Assembly: GCF_019320115.1 (NCBI RefSeq)
Contig: NC_089581.1
Coordinates: 9,053,707 to 9,117,706 of the forward strand
From: Miscanthus floridulus
Taxonomy: Eukaryota; Streptophyta; Magnoliopsida; Poales; Poaceae
DNA length: 64,000 bases
Direction: 5' to 3'
Position numbers and translations under genes: made by a program. Under the pieces are notes generated by a model. The model searched no databases and had not been told where the DNA came from. It saw only the letters and a program-made list of their open reading frames with translations. Positions 44,901 to 56,000 of the stretch are shown here, piece after piece (position 1 is the stretch's first letter; each line of letters opens with the position of its first letter).

Positions 44901-46734
44901 GCTCTACATGACCAACTTACTTACAACTAGTGCAAAACCGACCATTGTTCTTCACAAAACTAGTTTTGTGAGGAGCAAAAGTCGTCTTGCCTTTCTTGGG
45001 GGTATAGCCCAATCCCTCTTTGTAGAGAGAAGCTCTTTGGCTACCCAAGCACATAAGCAAGCGGTCCTCACCATCATAGGCCTTAGCCAAGGTGTGAGTG
45101 AGCTTATTGATCTCCTTCTTGAGGTTCTCATTCTCAACCATTAGTGAGGCATCACAAGTGAAACCATCACTACTAGATGAGGTGAAAGTAGAAGTACTAC
45201 AAGAAGGGTTAGTGGGAGCAACAATGATAGGCATAGATAATGATTCATCAATTATATCACAAGTTAAGCTTATATTGCAAGTCTCAACATGCTTCTCTTT
45301 ATTTTGCTCATCAAGCAAAGAGGAATGAGCCTTTTCAAGCTTTTTGTGAGCCTTGCCAAGCTTCTCATAGGCTTCCTCTAGCCTCTCATGAGATGCATTA
45401 AGCTCATCAAAGGCTTGCTTAAGGGCTTTTAGTTCCTTACGCAAGCTTTTGCATTCCCTTCTCTTAATGCCAAAGTGTTCTTTAGCATCTTCTAGCATGT
45501 CAAATAGTTCATCCTTAGTAGGTTCATCATCATCACTATCACTATCATTTTCATGTTCCTCATCACTTCCATCATCACAAATTTGTACCTTAGTGGCCTT
45601 AGCCATTAAGCATGATGGAGTGTCGAAGAGAGAAGGCTTCTCATTGATAGCAATGCTTGCAAGTGCCTTCTTCTTGGTAGTCTTGTCATCATCACTTGAG
45701 GAAGCATCACTATCCCAAGTGACCACATATGAACCACCCTTCTTCTTCTTCTTGAAGATCATCTTGTCCTTCTTCTCTTTCTTTTCCTTCTTGTTCTTCT
45801 TCTTATTTTTCTTGTCATCATCTTTGTCACTATTGTATGGACGCTGAGCAACTAGATGATCTTTGCTTCCACAATTGAAGCACCTTCTTGACTCTTCCTT
45901 GTTCTTGGATGAAGATTTCTTCCTTCTAGCATGATAGCCTTTCTTCATCATGAACTTGCCAAATCTCTTGACAAAGAGAGCCATCTTCTCATCATCATCA
46001 TCATCCCATGAGCCATCATCTTCACTTGATGTATCTTGCTTTGCCTTGCCTTTGGATGATGTGGCCTTGAATGCCACGCTCTTCTTCTTCTCATCCTTCT
46101 TCTCATCTTTCTTCTCCTTCTTTTCTTCCTTCTCATCATCATCTCTATATGTATCATCAGTCATTATACCTCCCAACACTTGGTTTGGTGGCAAGGTGTC
46201 CAAATCACTCCTCACTAGAATAGTGACCAATGTGCCAAATCTTGAAGGTAAACATCTTAAGAACTTGTGGGAGAAGTCCTTATCCTTCACCTCTTCTCCA
46301 AGTGCTTTGAGATCATTGATAAGCACTTAAAGCCTATGGAACATCTCTGGCACACTCTCATCCTCCTTCATCTTGAAGTTTGCAAACTTCTCTTTGAGAA
46401 TATATGCCTTTGCACCCTTCATGGCTTGAGTGCCCTCAAATGATTTCTCTAATTTCTTCCATGCCTCATGAGCTCTCTCAATGTTCTTGATTTGCTCAAA
46501 AGTTCTCTCATCCAAAGCATCATGGATGTCACTAAGAGCAATGTCATTATTTTAAAGTAGCATTTCTTCGGCGGCGGTGGGAGCCTCTTCATCTTCAATC
46601 TCAATCTTTATCTCTACCACCTTTTAAACCTTCCTATTGATTGACTTGATATAAGTTGTCATCTTAGCTTTCCAATAGAGATAATTTAAGCCATCAAATT
46701 GGGGTGGCTTCTTGGTGTTGTTAATTTGAGCCAT
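41944..46734 (-). pseudogene. Copia 2 gag-pol polyprotein, degenerate
   Basis: Starts with ATG at 46734 (MAQINNTKKPPQF). In order: a UBN2-type gag, a CCHC knuckle (CFNCGSKDHLVAQRP, last C present as part of a changed motif), an acidic and coiled-coil segment (45560-45300), a second knuckle-like stretch (CTSC...VGHVEQKC), a protease DSGCTQH near 44620, GAG-pre-integrase (WHKRLGHVG, CSSCQ), the integrase core with D, D and E residues (IDLFGP, SDNGSEFK, VERKNR), and reverse transcriptase. Lesions: TAA at 46552-46554 (shared with copia 1), a stop at 46327-46329, TAA in the second knuckle at about 44915, a one-base deletion near 43603, TAG at 42310-42312, and the catalytic YVDD reads YVDN (AAC at 42397-42399). 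RNase H is absent. Confidence 0.85.
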
Positions 46735-46791
46735 TTTTGCACCGAAGGTTGTTAAGCCTCAAATCACGGTGACCTCGGCTCTGATACCACT

Positions 46792-48661
46792 TGAAAGGTC
46801 CTAATGACTAAAGGGGGGGTGAATAGCCTATTAAGAATTTCTACAACAATACTTAGCAAACCGGTTAGACAAATATGAGGTGAAGCAAGTGTTGCACTAG
46901 CCTACTAAAATTACAAGCCACCTACCATAATTCTAGTTTATATAGTTTCTATCCACACAATAGCTAAGTCACTATACTAAGTTAGTGCGCTCTCAAATGC
47001 TAACTAAAGAGCCACACTAACCAAACTAACAAGCTCTCACAACTAGCTACACTAAAGAGCTTGACAACTAGTTTGAGGTAATGTAAAAATAGTGAGCAAG
47101 ATGGTTATACCGCCGTGTCGAGGAAGGAGTCAATCAATCACAAGAATGAATACCAATGAAGACCAATCACCTTGAAATCAAATGATGACACAATATTTTT
47201 TTACCGAGGTTCACTTGCTTGCCGGCAAGCTAGTCCTCGTAGTGGCGATTCACTCACTTGGAGGTTCACGCGCTAATTGGCATCACATGCCAAACCCTCA
47301 ATAGGGTGCCGCACAACCAACACAAGATGAGGATCACATAAGCCATGAGCAATTCACTAGATTACCTTTTGGCTCTCTACTGGGGTAAGGTCAAGAACCC
47401 CTCGCAATCACCACGATCGGAGCCAGAGACAATCACCAACCTCCGCTCGATGATCCTCGCTGCTCCAAGCCATCTAGGTGGTGGCAACCACCAAGAGTAA
47501 CAAGTGAATCCTACAGTGAAACATGAACACCAAGTGCCTCTAGATACAAACACTCAAGCAATGCACTTGGATTCTCTCCCAATCTCACAAAGATGATGAA
47601 TCAATGATGGAGATGAGTGGGAGGGCTTTGGCTAAGCTCACAAGGTTGCTATGTCAATGCAAATGGCCAAGAGAGAGAGCTTGAGCCGGCCATGGGGCTT
47701 AAATAGAAGCCCCCATAAAATAGAGCCATTGGGCTCCTCACTGCACTGAACACGGGGCGACCGAATGCGCCGGTCAGATCGATCGGACGCTGGACCCCAG
47801 CGTCCGGTCATGCATTGCACGCCACATGGCCCCTGCTTCAAATGTTGATCGCCCGATCTCAATGGTCATCAGTACATATAAGTTGTGACCGAACACGCTG
47901 CTTTGAAGTGACCGGACGCAGGACCTCAGTGTCCGGTCAAAGATGATTTTTCACGATCGGACACGTCCGGTCACCCTTGACCGGACTCACCCAGCGTTCG
48001 GTCAGTCACCCTCTTCACTGTGTGCTGCCACGTCAGTAGGACCGGACGCACCCCATCAACGTCTAGTCATTAAGTGACCCAGCGTCCGGTCGAAGACCGA
48101 TGCCAGCGTTTTCACTGCTTCCACTGACCGGACGCAGGACCCCAGCTTCCGGTCACTGCATGACCAGCGTGACTAACTCCTTTTCAACTCTATCTTCTTC
48201 ACCCTTGCTCAAATATGCCAACCACCAAGTGTATCACCTTGTGCACATGTGTTAGCATATTTTCACAAACATTTTCAAGGGTGTTGGCATTCCACTAGAT
48301 CCTAGATGCATATCCAATGAGTTAGAGCATCTAGTGGCACTTTGATAACCGTATTCCGATATGAGTTTCACCCCTCTTAATAGTACGACTATCAATCCTA
48401 AATGTGATCACACTCACTATGTGTCTTGATCACCAAAATAAAATAGCTCCTACAATTTATACCTTTGCCTTGAGCCTTTTGTTTTTCTCTTTCTTCTATC
48501 CAAGTCCAAGCACTTGATCATCACCATGGCATCACCATCATCATGTTATGATCTTTATTTGCTTCACCACTTAGAGTGTGCTACCTATCTCATGATCACT
48601 TGATAAACTAGGTTAGCACTTAGGGTTTCATCAATTCACCAAAACCAAACTAGAGCTTTCA
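46792..48661 (-). repeat. Copia 2 LTR (element's 5' side)
   Basis: Length 1870 bp, begins tgaaaggtcctaatgact and ends gagctttca. At about 47750-48160 it is dense in ccggtca/gaccgg motifs, unlike the ggcggtg-rich region of copia 1 LTRs. Confidence 0.9.
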
Positions 48662-49917
48662 ACGGTCACTCTCGAGAAATAGGTGACGGTTATAATATTA
48701 CTACTATCACATGGATTCAGAGATTGATAATAGTTGGAGACCGGGTGGGAAGTGGGAAAATGGATTTTTATTGGAGGATTGGTGGGTGCAACAGGGCACG
48801 ACTCTAGGTGCGCATTTTCCACTTGTGTCGGTTATGGACCGTACCATTAATAGCGATGTGGCAAGTTTGAAGGTACCGAACACATATCAGGGGCCTGAGT
48901 TACAGTTGACCGTGAAGTTAAGTACTTTCCTACAACTCAGGGTCCCTAAAAAGTTTATTGGAGTGTTGCACTGACCATTCGAGGAGTTGTTAGGAGGCGG
49001 GGAATGTCCATGGACCAAAATTATGAGGGGGGAAACTCATCGCTGCTCGGCGGGGCGGGCCTCATAGGGTGGGTTCCCCGGGATGGTCGGAATACGGGTG
49101 TGTGTTTGGGATTGCCTAGCTTGATGTACATCGATTACAATCGTCGCTCTCCTCGGATATGGATACCATTTGTCGCACTACTGCTATCGTAGTCAATGCA
49201 ACTGGAATATGGAAACGATGAGGATACTGTTAGATCATGAAATATATTCTGATTGCTTACCACATGCTTGAAAGTAGATCAGGCGCTTATCTAGAACGGT
49301 TAAGTAATGAACTTGATGTGACTGTTAAAACTTTGAATATAAGGGCGCACTATTAGTAATGCTTCTATGCAAAAACAACGAAATAGCTAGTTAAATAGCC
49401 CTTGCATATCCTTGAGAGTCGGGAGACAACTCCCACCTAGTCGGGTAAGTCTTGCGGTGTACATTGTGTACTCAGGGTTTTATTTTCCCCTGTTGCAGAT
49501 AACAGGTGGATGCTAGAGCTAACCGTTGTTGTGTGTGGATACCTCCTGGTGGGTTCAGCGAGGCTTCCTTTGTCATCGCGATTGTAGAAGTTTGTTCTTA
49601 CATCTCTACTTCTATTTCAATATTCAAAACTGATTAAATTTCACTGCTTTTATGTAAAATAGACTTTTACCACTGCTTTTATTAAATCTGTTTTGTAATA
49701 ACTCTAATTTTTATGTAATCTGGTGATGCATGAAATGGTTAAAAATGTTGTAAGCTTTATTCAATTGTTTATGATCCTGATGAAAACGTGGATTTTTGAG
49801 TTCTCTCGTTGGGTGTGTTCGACGGACTACCGGATTTAACTTAGTCTCTTGTGTACTTAGTGTCAAATGGCTGGCAAGTACACTTAGGATTAGGTTAAAT
49901 TGGACAGTTCTGCCACA
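48662..49917 (+). repeat. 3' LTR of the long-LTR element, part 3
   Basis: Matches the 5' LTR from about 24325 (ggtcactcgcgagaaatagg) to its end, finishing gccaca before the target duplication cggat. Confidence 0.85.
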
Positions 49918-49959
49918 CGGATCACACTTAAATAAGATGAACATGATTGCAACATCTTT

Positions 49960-50175
49960 GGCCGTGTTTGGCTGGGCTCCGCCCGCGGTGCTCCGTCGCG
50001 GGAGCCGGAGCCGGAGCGACGAAGCCACAAATCCGGACTCCTCCTCCATACGTGCAAAAGGGCTTCGGCTCCTCTGGTGGACGGGTAGAAGCGGCTCCTC
50101 TGGCCAGCGCGTTTGGTGCGGCTCCTCCGCCAGAGCTGCCGCTTAGCCGGAAACGGAGCCCGGCCAAACACAGCC
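49960..50175. mobile_element. Tourist-like MITE, 216 bp
   Basis: 22-bp terminal inverted repeats (left ggccgtgtttggctgggctc; right, in reverse complement, ggctgtgtttggccgggctc) are flanked by TTT on both sides. GC-rich interior with ggctcc motifs; overlapping open frames are not genes. Confidence 0.8.
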
Positions 50176-50178
50176 TTT

Positions 50179-50765
50179 GTCTAATTTTCTTTCTTTTCAT
50201 AGCTCAGGCAATTGCTACATATTTAATAACTTCAATGAGTTTAAAAAAAAAAACTTCAATGACTCGAAATATCCACAGCATCCTCATCAGCCGGCGCCAG
50301 GGGTATTCCCTGGTAGGTATTCCATAGAATACCCAAGATTTTGGTGACAAAAATAAATATATAGAGTATTCTCCCTAGTATAGACGTATATGGTATTCCC
50401 TGCGATTATCCAATTGGATCAAAAGCCCACAAATATACTCGGAGCAGGGACAGGGAGCGACAGGAATTGTTTCTCGTGATGCTTGAGGGGACAATAGGAT
50501 GGGCGAGTAGCAGTATGCCCCGTCCTGTGTCACTGACCTGGTGACTACTGATTGTAACTCTGATGTTTCTTGATGAATGAAATTCTCGACTAGGAAAATA
50601 ACAACTGTTTTTGTTTCTATCTGTTTGACTTTCTACCTTTTTTTTAAGCAGAAGCACTTTTCAAGAGCTGAACCAAACACAACCATGTTTAAGTCTAGTT
50701 TATATATTGTACTGCAAATAGTGTTCTACTAGTAGTAGGAATAGGACATATATCAATAAATCAGA
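50179..50765. other. Non-coding spacer
   Basis: No gene; contains short diverged repeats of ggtattcc (50300-50400). Nothing else is recognised. Confidence 0.4.
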
Positions 50766-51018
50766 CTATTCAGCAGCCGGCTACAAAATAAGTTATTCTG
50801 TAGCCACCTCTATTTACCATAATTTTATATACTAATTTACCATAATGTCAATACATATTTACGATAGTTGGGTTACTATAACACATGGGAATATTTACCA
50901 TAACGTTATAGTAAACCACTTAGTAAGGAGTTACTGTAAATCTCGTAAATTAACATAGTAATTATCGTAACTCAAAGTGGCTACAGAATAAGTTATTCTA
51001 TGGTCAGCTACAGAATAG
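50766..51018. mobile_element. Micron-like MITE, copy 1
   Basis: A foldback element with imperfect inverted ends about 42 bp long: ctattcagcagccggctac at the left, and ctattctgtagctgacc in reverse complement at the right, both leading inward to ttattctgtagccac. It abuts a TA run on its right. Rice Micron elements are known to insert into (TA)n, which fits. Confidence 0.7.
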
Positions 51019-51020
51019 TA

Positions 51021-51021
51021 G

Positions 51022-51096
<75 letters not shown>
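51021..51096. repeat. (TA)n microsatellite
   Basis: An uninterrupted TA run of about 36 dinucleotides between the two Micron-like copies. Confidence 0.95.
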
Positions 51097-51097
<1 letters not shown>

Positions 51098-51102
51098 AGA
51101 GG

Positions 51103-51355
51103 CTATTCAGCAGCCGGCTACAAAATAAGTTATTCTGTAGCCACCTCTATTTACCATAATTTTATATACTAATTTACCATAATGTCAATACATATTTACG
51201 ATAGTTGGGTTACTATAACACATGGGAATATTTACCATAACGTTATAGTAAACCACTTAGTAAGGAGTTACTGTAAATCTCGTAAATTAACATAGTAATT
51301 ATCGTAACTCAAAGTGGCTACAGAATAAGTTATTCTGCAGCCAGCTATAGGATAG
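51103..51355. mobile_element. Micron-like MITE, copy 2
   Basis: Nearly identical to the copy at 50766-51018, offset by 337 bp, with TA runs on both sides. Differences concentrate in the last 30 bp. Confidence 0.75.
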
Positions 51356-51358
51356 TAG

Positions 51359-51360
<2 letters not shown>

Positions 51361-51442
<82 letters not shown>
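51361..51442. repeat. (TA)n microsatellite
   Basis: A second uninterrupted TA run of about 40 dinucleotides, right of Micron-like copy 2. Open frames through it on the minus strand are artefacts. Confidence 0.95.
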
Positions 51443-51446
<4 letters not shown>

Positions 51447-51555
51447 TAAACATATCGCTAGCCTTGGTAGCCTCAAGTTGATCCAGACTATTCCAATTAC
51501 TATTTTACCGCTGACTCGATTGCACCAAGGCAAAGATCGGATCGACATCGATCCA

Positions 51556-52649
51556 ATGGCGGCGGCGCCGTCGACGCGTGGTACGCCGATCCGAAGGTTT
51601 ATCTACCTCATCATGGATGGCGGCAGTGACATCCACACGCTGCACCGCATCGACACGAGCCCTCTGTTCGCTGCAGGCGCCGGGCGCGCACAGCACGGGC
51701 CGGAGGCGACACAGCGGTTCGCTGCAGGCGGGCGCGCACAGCACGGGCCGGAGGCGGCAGCGACACAGCCCGCCGTTGCCCTACCGCAGCCGTTGGAGCG
51801 CTTCGGCTGCGCCAGAGGCCGGCAGTTCCTCCCGCCGGGCCGTGGCGTGGAGAAGATCGTCAGCGTGGACAGGAACCGGCACACCGTCATCTTCGACACG
51901 CGCACGGAATCCGTGCGCGCCGGGCCCGACGCGCGCCACGTCAAGTGGCACGGCCACGGGTCCACGTGGGCCGAGGCCGGCGGCAGGCTCTACCACCTCG
52001 GCCGCGGCCCCGGGTACGAGGAGCAGGACTGACTCGACTTCGAGGCCCTGACCTACGACCGCCACCGCGAGGACTGGTTCTGGAGCCTCCTCCCCTCGCC
52101 GCCGTTGGAGAGGTACATGAATGTGACCATAGAGTCGTTCGCCGATGCCGGCGCCGGCGCCGCCTCGGCCATCAGGATCTCGACGAGGGACGGCACGTAC
52201 GCGTTCGACGCGGCGCGCGCGTCGTGGCGCAAGGAAGGCGACTGGGCACTGCCCTTCCGTGGACGCGCGCAGTACGTCGCCGACTACGGCCTGTGGTTCG
52301 GCTTCACCGACGGCGGAGCGTCCGACCTGTGCGCGGCCGACCTGAACACCGCCGGAAGGACGGTTCACCGGCACGTCTGGGCATACGTCGACGGCTACGC
52401 AAACCCCGCCGGCGTCTGGTTGGAGAGCTCCTACCTCTCGTACCTGGGCAGTGGCAGGTTCTGAGTGACCAGGTTCATCCGGGAGACGGACAAGGACGGC
52501 GCAGCATCATGACGGCCGTCGTGACGGCGGTGGAGGCCACGCGCGCCGCCGCCTCGGCCACCAGGGAGAGGCCATTGCGAATGGTCAGCCAGGGGTCCGT
52601 GCGCTACCACGGCCCCGCCGTGTGCGATTCGCCTGGTTGGGCGTATTGA
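51556..52649 (+). pseudogene. DUF1668-like protein, broken copy 3
   Basis: ATG at 51556; reads MAAAPSTRGTPIRRFIYLIM and follows the other two copies to YLGSGRF. An in-frame duplication of 51 bp (units at 51667 and 51718) repeats the FAAG-GRAQHGPEA segment. Two in-frame TGA codons, at 52030-52032 and 52462-52464, stand where copy 2 has cysteine TGC codons. Small deletions after 52490 shift the C-terminal frame; the original stop would be the TGA at 52647-52649. The central part, with FDTRTESVRAGPDARHVKW and EGDWALPFRGRAQYVADYG, is well kept. Unlike copies 1 and 2, its upstream flank is unique after about 45 bp and runs into the (TA)n/Micron region. Confidence 0.7.
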
Positions 52650-53052
52650 TGCGCGCCTAGCTTGTTTAGTCGTCTCCATGGGATGCATATGCATGGGGCT
52701 GTTGTATGAAGCCCTGTACATGTGTCGTGTTTTGTGTAAAATCTTCAGCATATATGAATGAATGTGTTTGCTTTTGAGGTAGCAATAGCATAGCAAAGCA
52801 TAGCCCGTTACAGCAACGTCGTCAAAAGCTACGTACGGGAGCACAAAGGTGAATCTACAGCATCGCCGTGTGGCGCCAGCGGTGGAGGCGTCCGCCGAGC
52901 TCATCAAATGAGCGTTTAGCACTTCTACAAAACACATATATACTAACAAATATGACCCTAACTTATGGACAAGGTCATCCTTTACAATCAGAAGTAGGAT
53001 ATTGGCACATTGCTAAAGCCTAACTGTGCACCTTGGAACTTCAACATACACG
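52650..53052. other. 3' flank of DUF1668-like copy 3 and of the kinase pseudogene
   Basis: Convergent 3' ends: the shared block catgggatgcatatgc lies near 52676, and the kinase pseudogene ends at 53053 on the opposite strand. No gene is seen. Confidence 0.5.
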
Positions 53053-56000
53053 TCAGCACACAGTTCGCCCGTAGCAGACCGAGGAAATATACAGGTTCTT
53101 CACCCATTTTTCCTGATTTTTTTTTGTCCCGTGTCAGATTGGTAGATAGACAGAAACAAGGCACTAGAAAATCTGTTCCTAAATAGTAAACTGCATGGAT
53201 AATGGATGCAAATATAGATACATATACCTTTACATGGGTGCTGGGGAAGGCGGAAGTACGAAGAGTTTCTTGCGTCTCGTCCATGGGCTTCCTCTTTGGG
53301 ATGCTCAAGATAAAAGCAGCTTGGTCTGGCGTAGCTGCAGTCGACGTTATTCTGTAACCAGTCTCCCATCGCCGATGGATACTTTCACTAGGATACAGGA
53401 AGTCCAGCTCCACAACCTGTATGTTTCAAGGCAGATTCAGCTCCGTTGGGAGTTGGGACCATATGTTTACAGATTGGGTGTTTTGCATAGAAGCTCGCTG
53501 TCAACCAAATTATAGAGTTAAAATGCATATCCATACGCAATAATGTAGCACAGAATGTTTTTACAAATAACTCTTGATGATGGACAAGTAACTCTTTTAT
53601 TTTAAAAAAAAAGGGACAAGTAACTCTTCAGAGTGATGAGCAAGGGGAGTTCTCCATGCAGGATGCATTTCTATCAGAATTCAGAGCCTAACTTTGGGAC
53701 CCTTGGGTGTGTAGGACCACAACTGATGAATTGCAGGCAGCTTAAAAAAAATAATCAAATACAAGAAAGAAATTTTATTTTAAAGAAGAATTAGTCCTAC
53801 AAATGTCGAGTTGGGGTTTGTAGTTAAAGTTATTCTTACAACCCAAAGGAAAGTACTTCAGATTATGTAGTTTCATGAGGTGCCTCAAAGGATTCACAGA
53901 CAAGGTTGCAATGGGGACCAAAAGAAATAACAAGAATACAAAAAGACTCATCAAATTAATTTCCAGAGGAAAAAAAAATATCAGATGAGAGGAATTGATG
54001 ATCAGTCAACTCCAAATATAAATAAAGATGGAAAATACAGCACAAATTAACCTACCTGACACATGAGAAACCACATAATTCATGAAAAACATGATCACCA
54101 TTCCATATGATGTATTGCAAAAAAAAAGAAGAAGAAAGAAACGGTAAATACAGCTTGTATTCTAAAGAAAAACTGATAGATACAAGTAGATATGTAACCT
54201 GAGTAGAATAGCCTGCATTCCTTGACATGATCACTCCCTAACAATTCCCTGCTGTAGCCATAGATGTCACATGAAAACCTTCTTTCCATTTTTTATTAAT
54301 CCATTTATAAGGAAATGATTCACTGACTTTGTATGACTGCTGTGTGTACAGAGTTCCTGTAGTGATGAGGCATACCAAGTCAGAACAATACTTTATATGG
54401 AAGAAAAGACGTTAACAGTTCACAAGGAACACACATTACATAGACGTCCTGTCAATGCTCAGCAACAGAAAATTGCTCACGCCATCAACTTATCACTAGT
54501 ATATCAGAACTATAATAACCAATAGTAAAACTAACATTAGCATGTCATGTATCAGAACTATGGCTAATGGCACACTAATGATATTAGCAAGAACAGGTAG
54601 ATAATATGGGGACATAATATGTTTCCTGTCATGCTTTGGCTGACACAATAATTGGCTGATGATACCATATATGGCATATGGAAATATGGAGTCCATGCAG
54701 CGATTTTAGTGTACCCGAACCTGCAACTTGGAAGTCTAGGCCTAAACATCATGGAAAAACATGAAAATTATCTGATTATTGACCATAAAAAAATTATCTG
54801 ATTATTTGCATTCCAATCTGCATATCGGACCTAATTTGAAAACTGTTTAGTAGAGAAAAACAATCTACAGACCTTTAGACATACAATCAAGGAACTTCCA
54901 TTGGTTGCTCCAGCAATTGCTGTTATGTAATAATTCTTCTCCCACTGCTCTGTAATCCACTCCTACAAATATACATAACCTAGAATCAGGAGATGGAGTG
55001 ACAGAGGGAAAGAAAGAGATCATAGTGTACCTTGTGCAGAAACACTTGTGAGAGCTCATAAACTTGAGAACAAAACCCAGTCCCAGCATCCATGATGAGA
55101 GCCCAAAAGTTTGCTGAAGAAGCCACAGAACTTATATACAAACCATCTCGATTACCTTTTTCTATATGCTGGTGCAGCCTTGAATCAGCTACATTATAAT
55201 GATATCTAAAGACAAAAGAAGCAGTGTCTTTTACAGTGAAAATTTTTAAATCATACTTAAATAGGGGGAAGCAGCAAAAATAAGAATAAATAGCTGAGTA
55301 ACCAGTGGGACTTCATATATTTCAAACTAAAAAGAAAGCACACATGCACACACAGAGAAATAGGAGTTACACAAGCTTAGATTGCACAGTACTAGAAATA
55401 GCATGTAACGCTTTATTTTTAACTCGTACAACAATGTTGATTGCTACTTTTGCCAAGGCATTATGCAAAACTAGGGTCATGCAAGATGTATGACTGTTAG
55501 AGGGGGAGTTCACACTAGCGCTATCCCAAACATGACCAAAAAGATATACTGCTTAATTCAGCTACATTTATCCAATGCTTAAGAACGTAGTTCCATGAAT
55601 CCCATCATATCCTTGATACCATCTAAAGAAGTTCTTCATATCAGGAATTAAAATGCCAGCTCTTGTTTTATCATGTGTTTATGTTATGTCTAGAAAGCAT
55701 GTTGATTACAATTTTACAAAGTGAAAAGGGCACAGGGGCACAAAAAAGCCTCTTTCTCAGAGAAAAAGAATCATGGTCGTAACAAGATTTTTTAGTGGCT
55801 AAATTTCAATACTGGTGAAACGATAAGAAGCCACATGAGATGCCAAGTGTGTATTCAAAGAAATCACATAAAGATAAACAAACAAACAAATCATCATTCA
55901 GAACCCTAGTGATACTGTGTGCTGTGAGCAAAGGAAGCACTTAGTCTAGACTCTAGAACATACCATTTTAAAGAGCAAGGGAAATACGACATCACAGCCA

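Larger units (their letters stand above)
41944..48661 (-). mobile_element. Ty1/copia retrotransposon 2, truncated at its 3' side
   Basis: Same orientation and protein family as copia 1 but a different LTR subfamily. Only the right LTR (46792-48661; element 5' side) is present, followed inward by the primer-binding site (gtggtatcag in reverse). The left side stops within the reverse transcriptase/RNase H junction after LWYPKG, where the gypsy-like LTR begins. RNase H, the polypurine tract and the other LTR are missing, so no target duplication can be paired. Confidence 0.85.
21470..49917 (+). mobile_element. Non-coding long-LTR retrotransposon (LARD-like), host of the nest
   Basis: The 5' LTR is 21470-25631 and the 3' LTR is split into 26816-28201, 38189-39192 and 48662-49917. 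LTRs begin tgtaaca and end gccaca. The 5-bp target duplication cggat is at 21465-21469 and 49918-49922. A primer-binding site like that of initiator-Met tRNA (tgatatcagggca) follows the 5' LTR, and a polypurine tract (aagggggacgg) precedes the 3' LTR. The internal region is only 1184 bp and has no gag or pol. LTRs over 4 kb with a short non-coding interior fit the large retrotransposon derivative class, which depends on proteins from other elements. The start tgtaacaccc and the polypurine tract resemble Tekay/Del-type gypsy elements; that link is an inference. Confidence 0.85.

Noticed and set aside
45449..46330. Plus-strand Ser/Phe-rich frames opposite copia gag
   Set aside because: Antisense of the lysine- and glutamate-rich coiled-coil part of gag.
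51345..51548. Minus-strand frame with an Ile-Tyr repeat
   Set aside because: Translation of a TA microsatellite.
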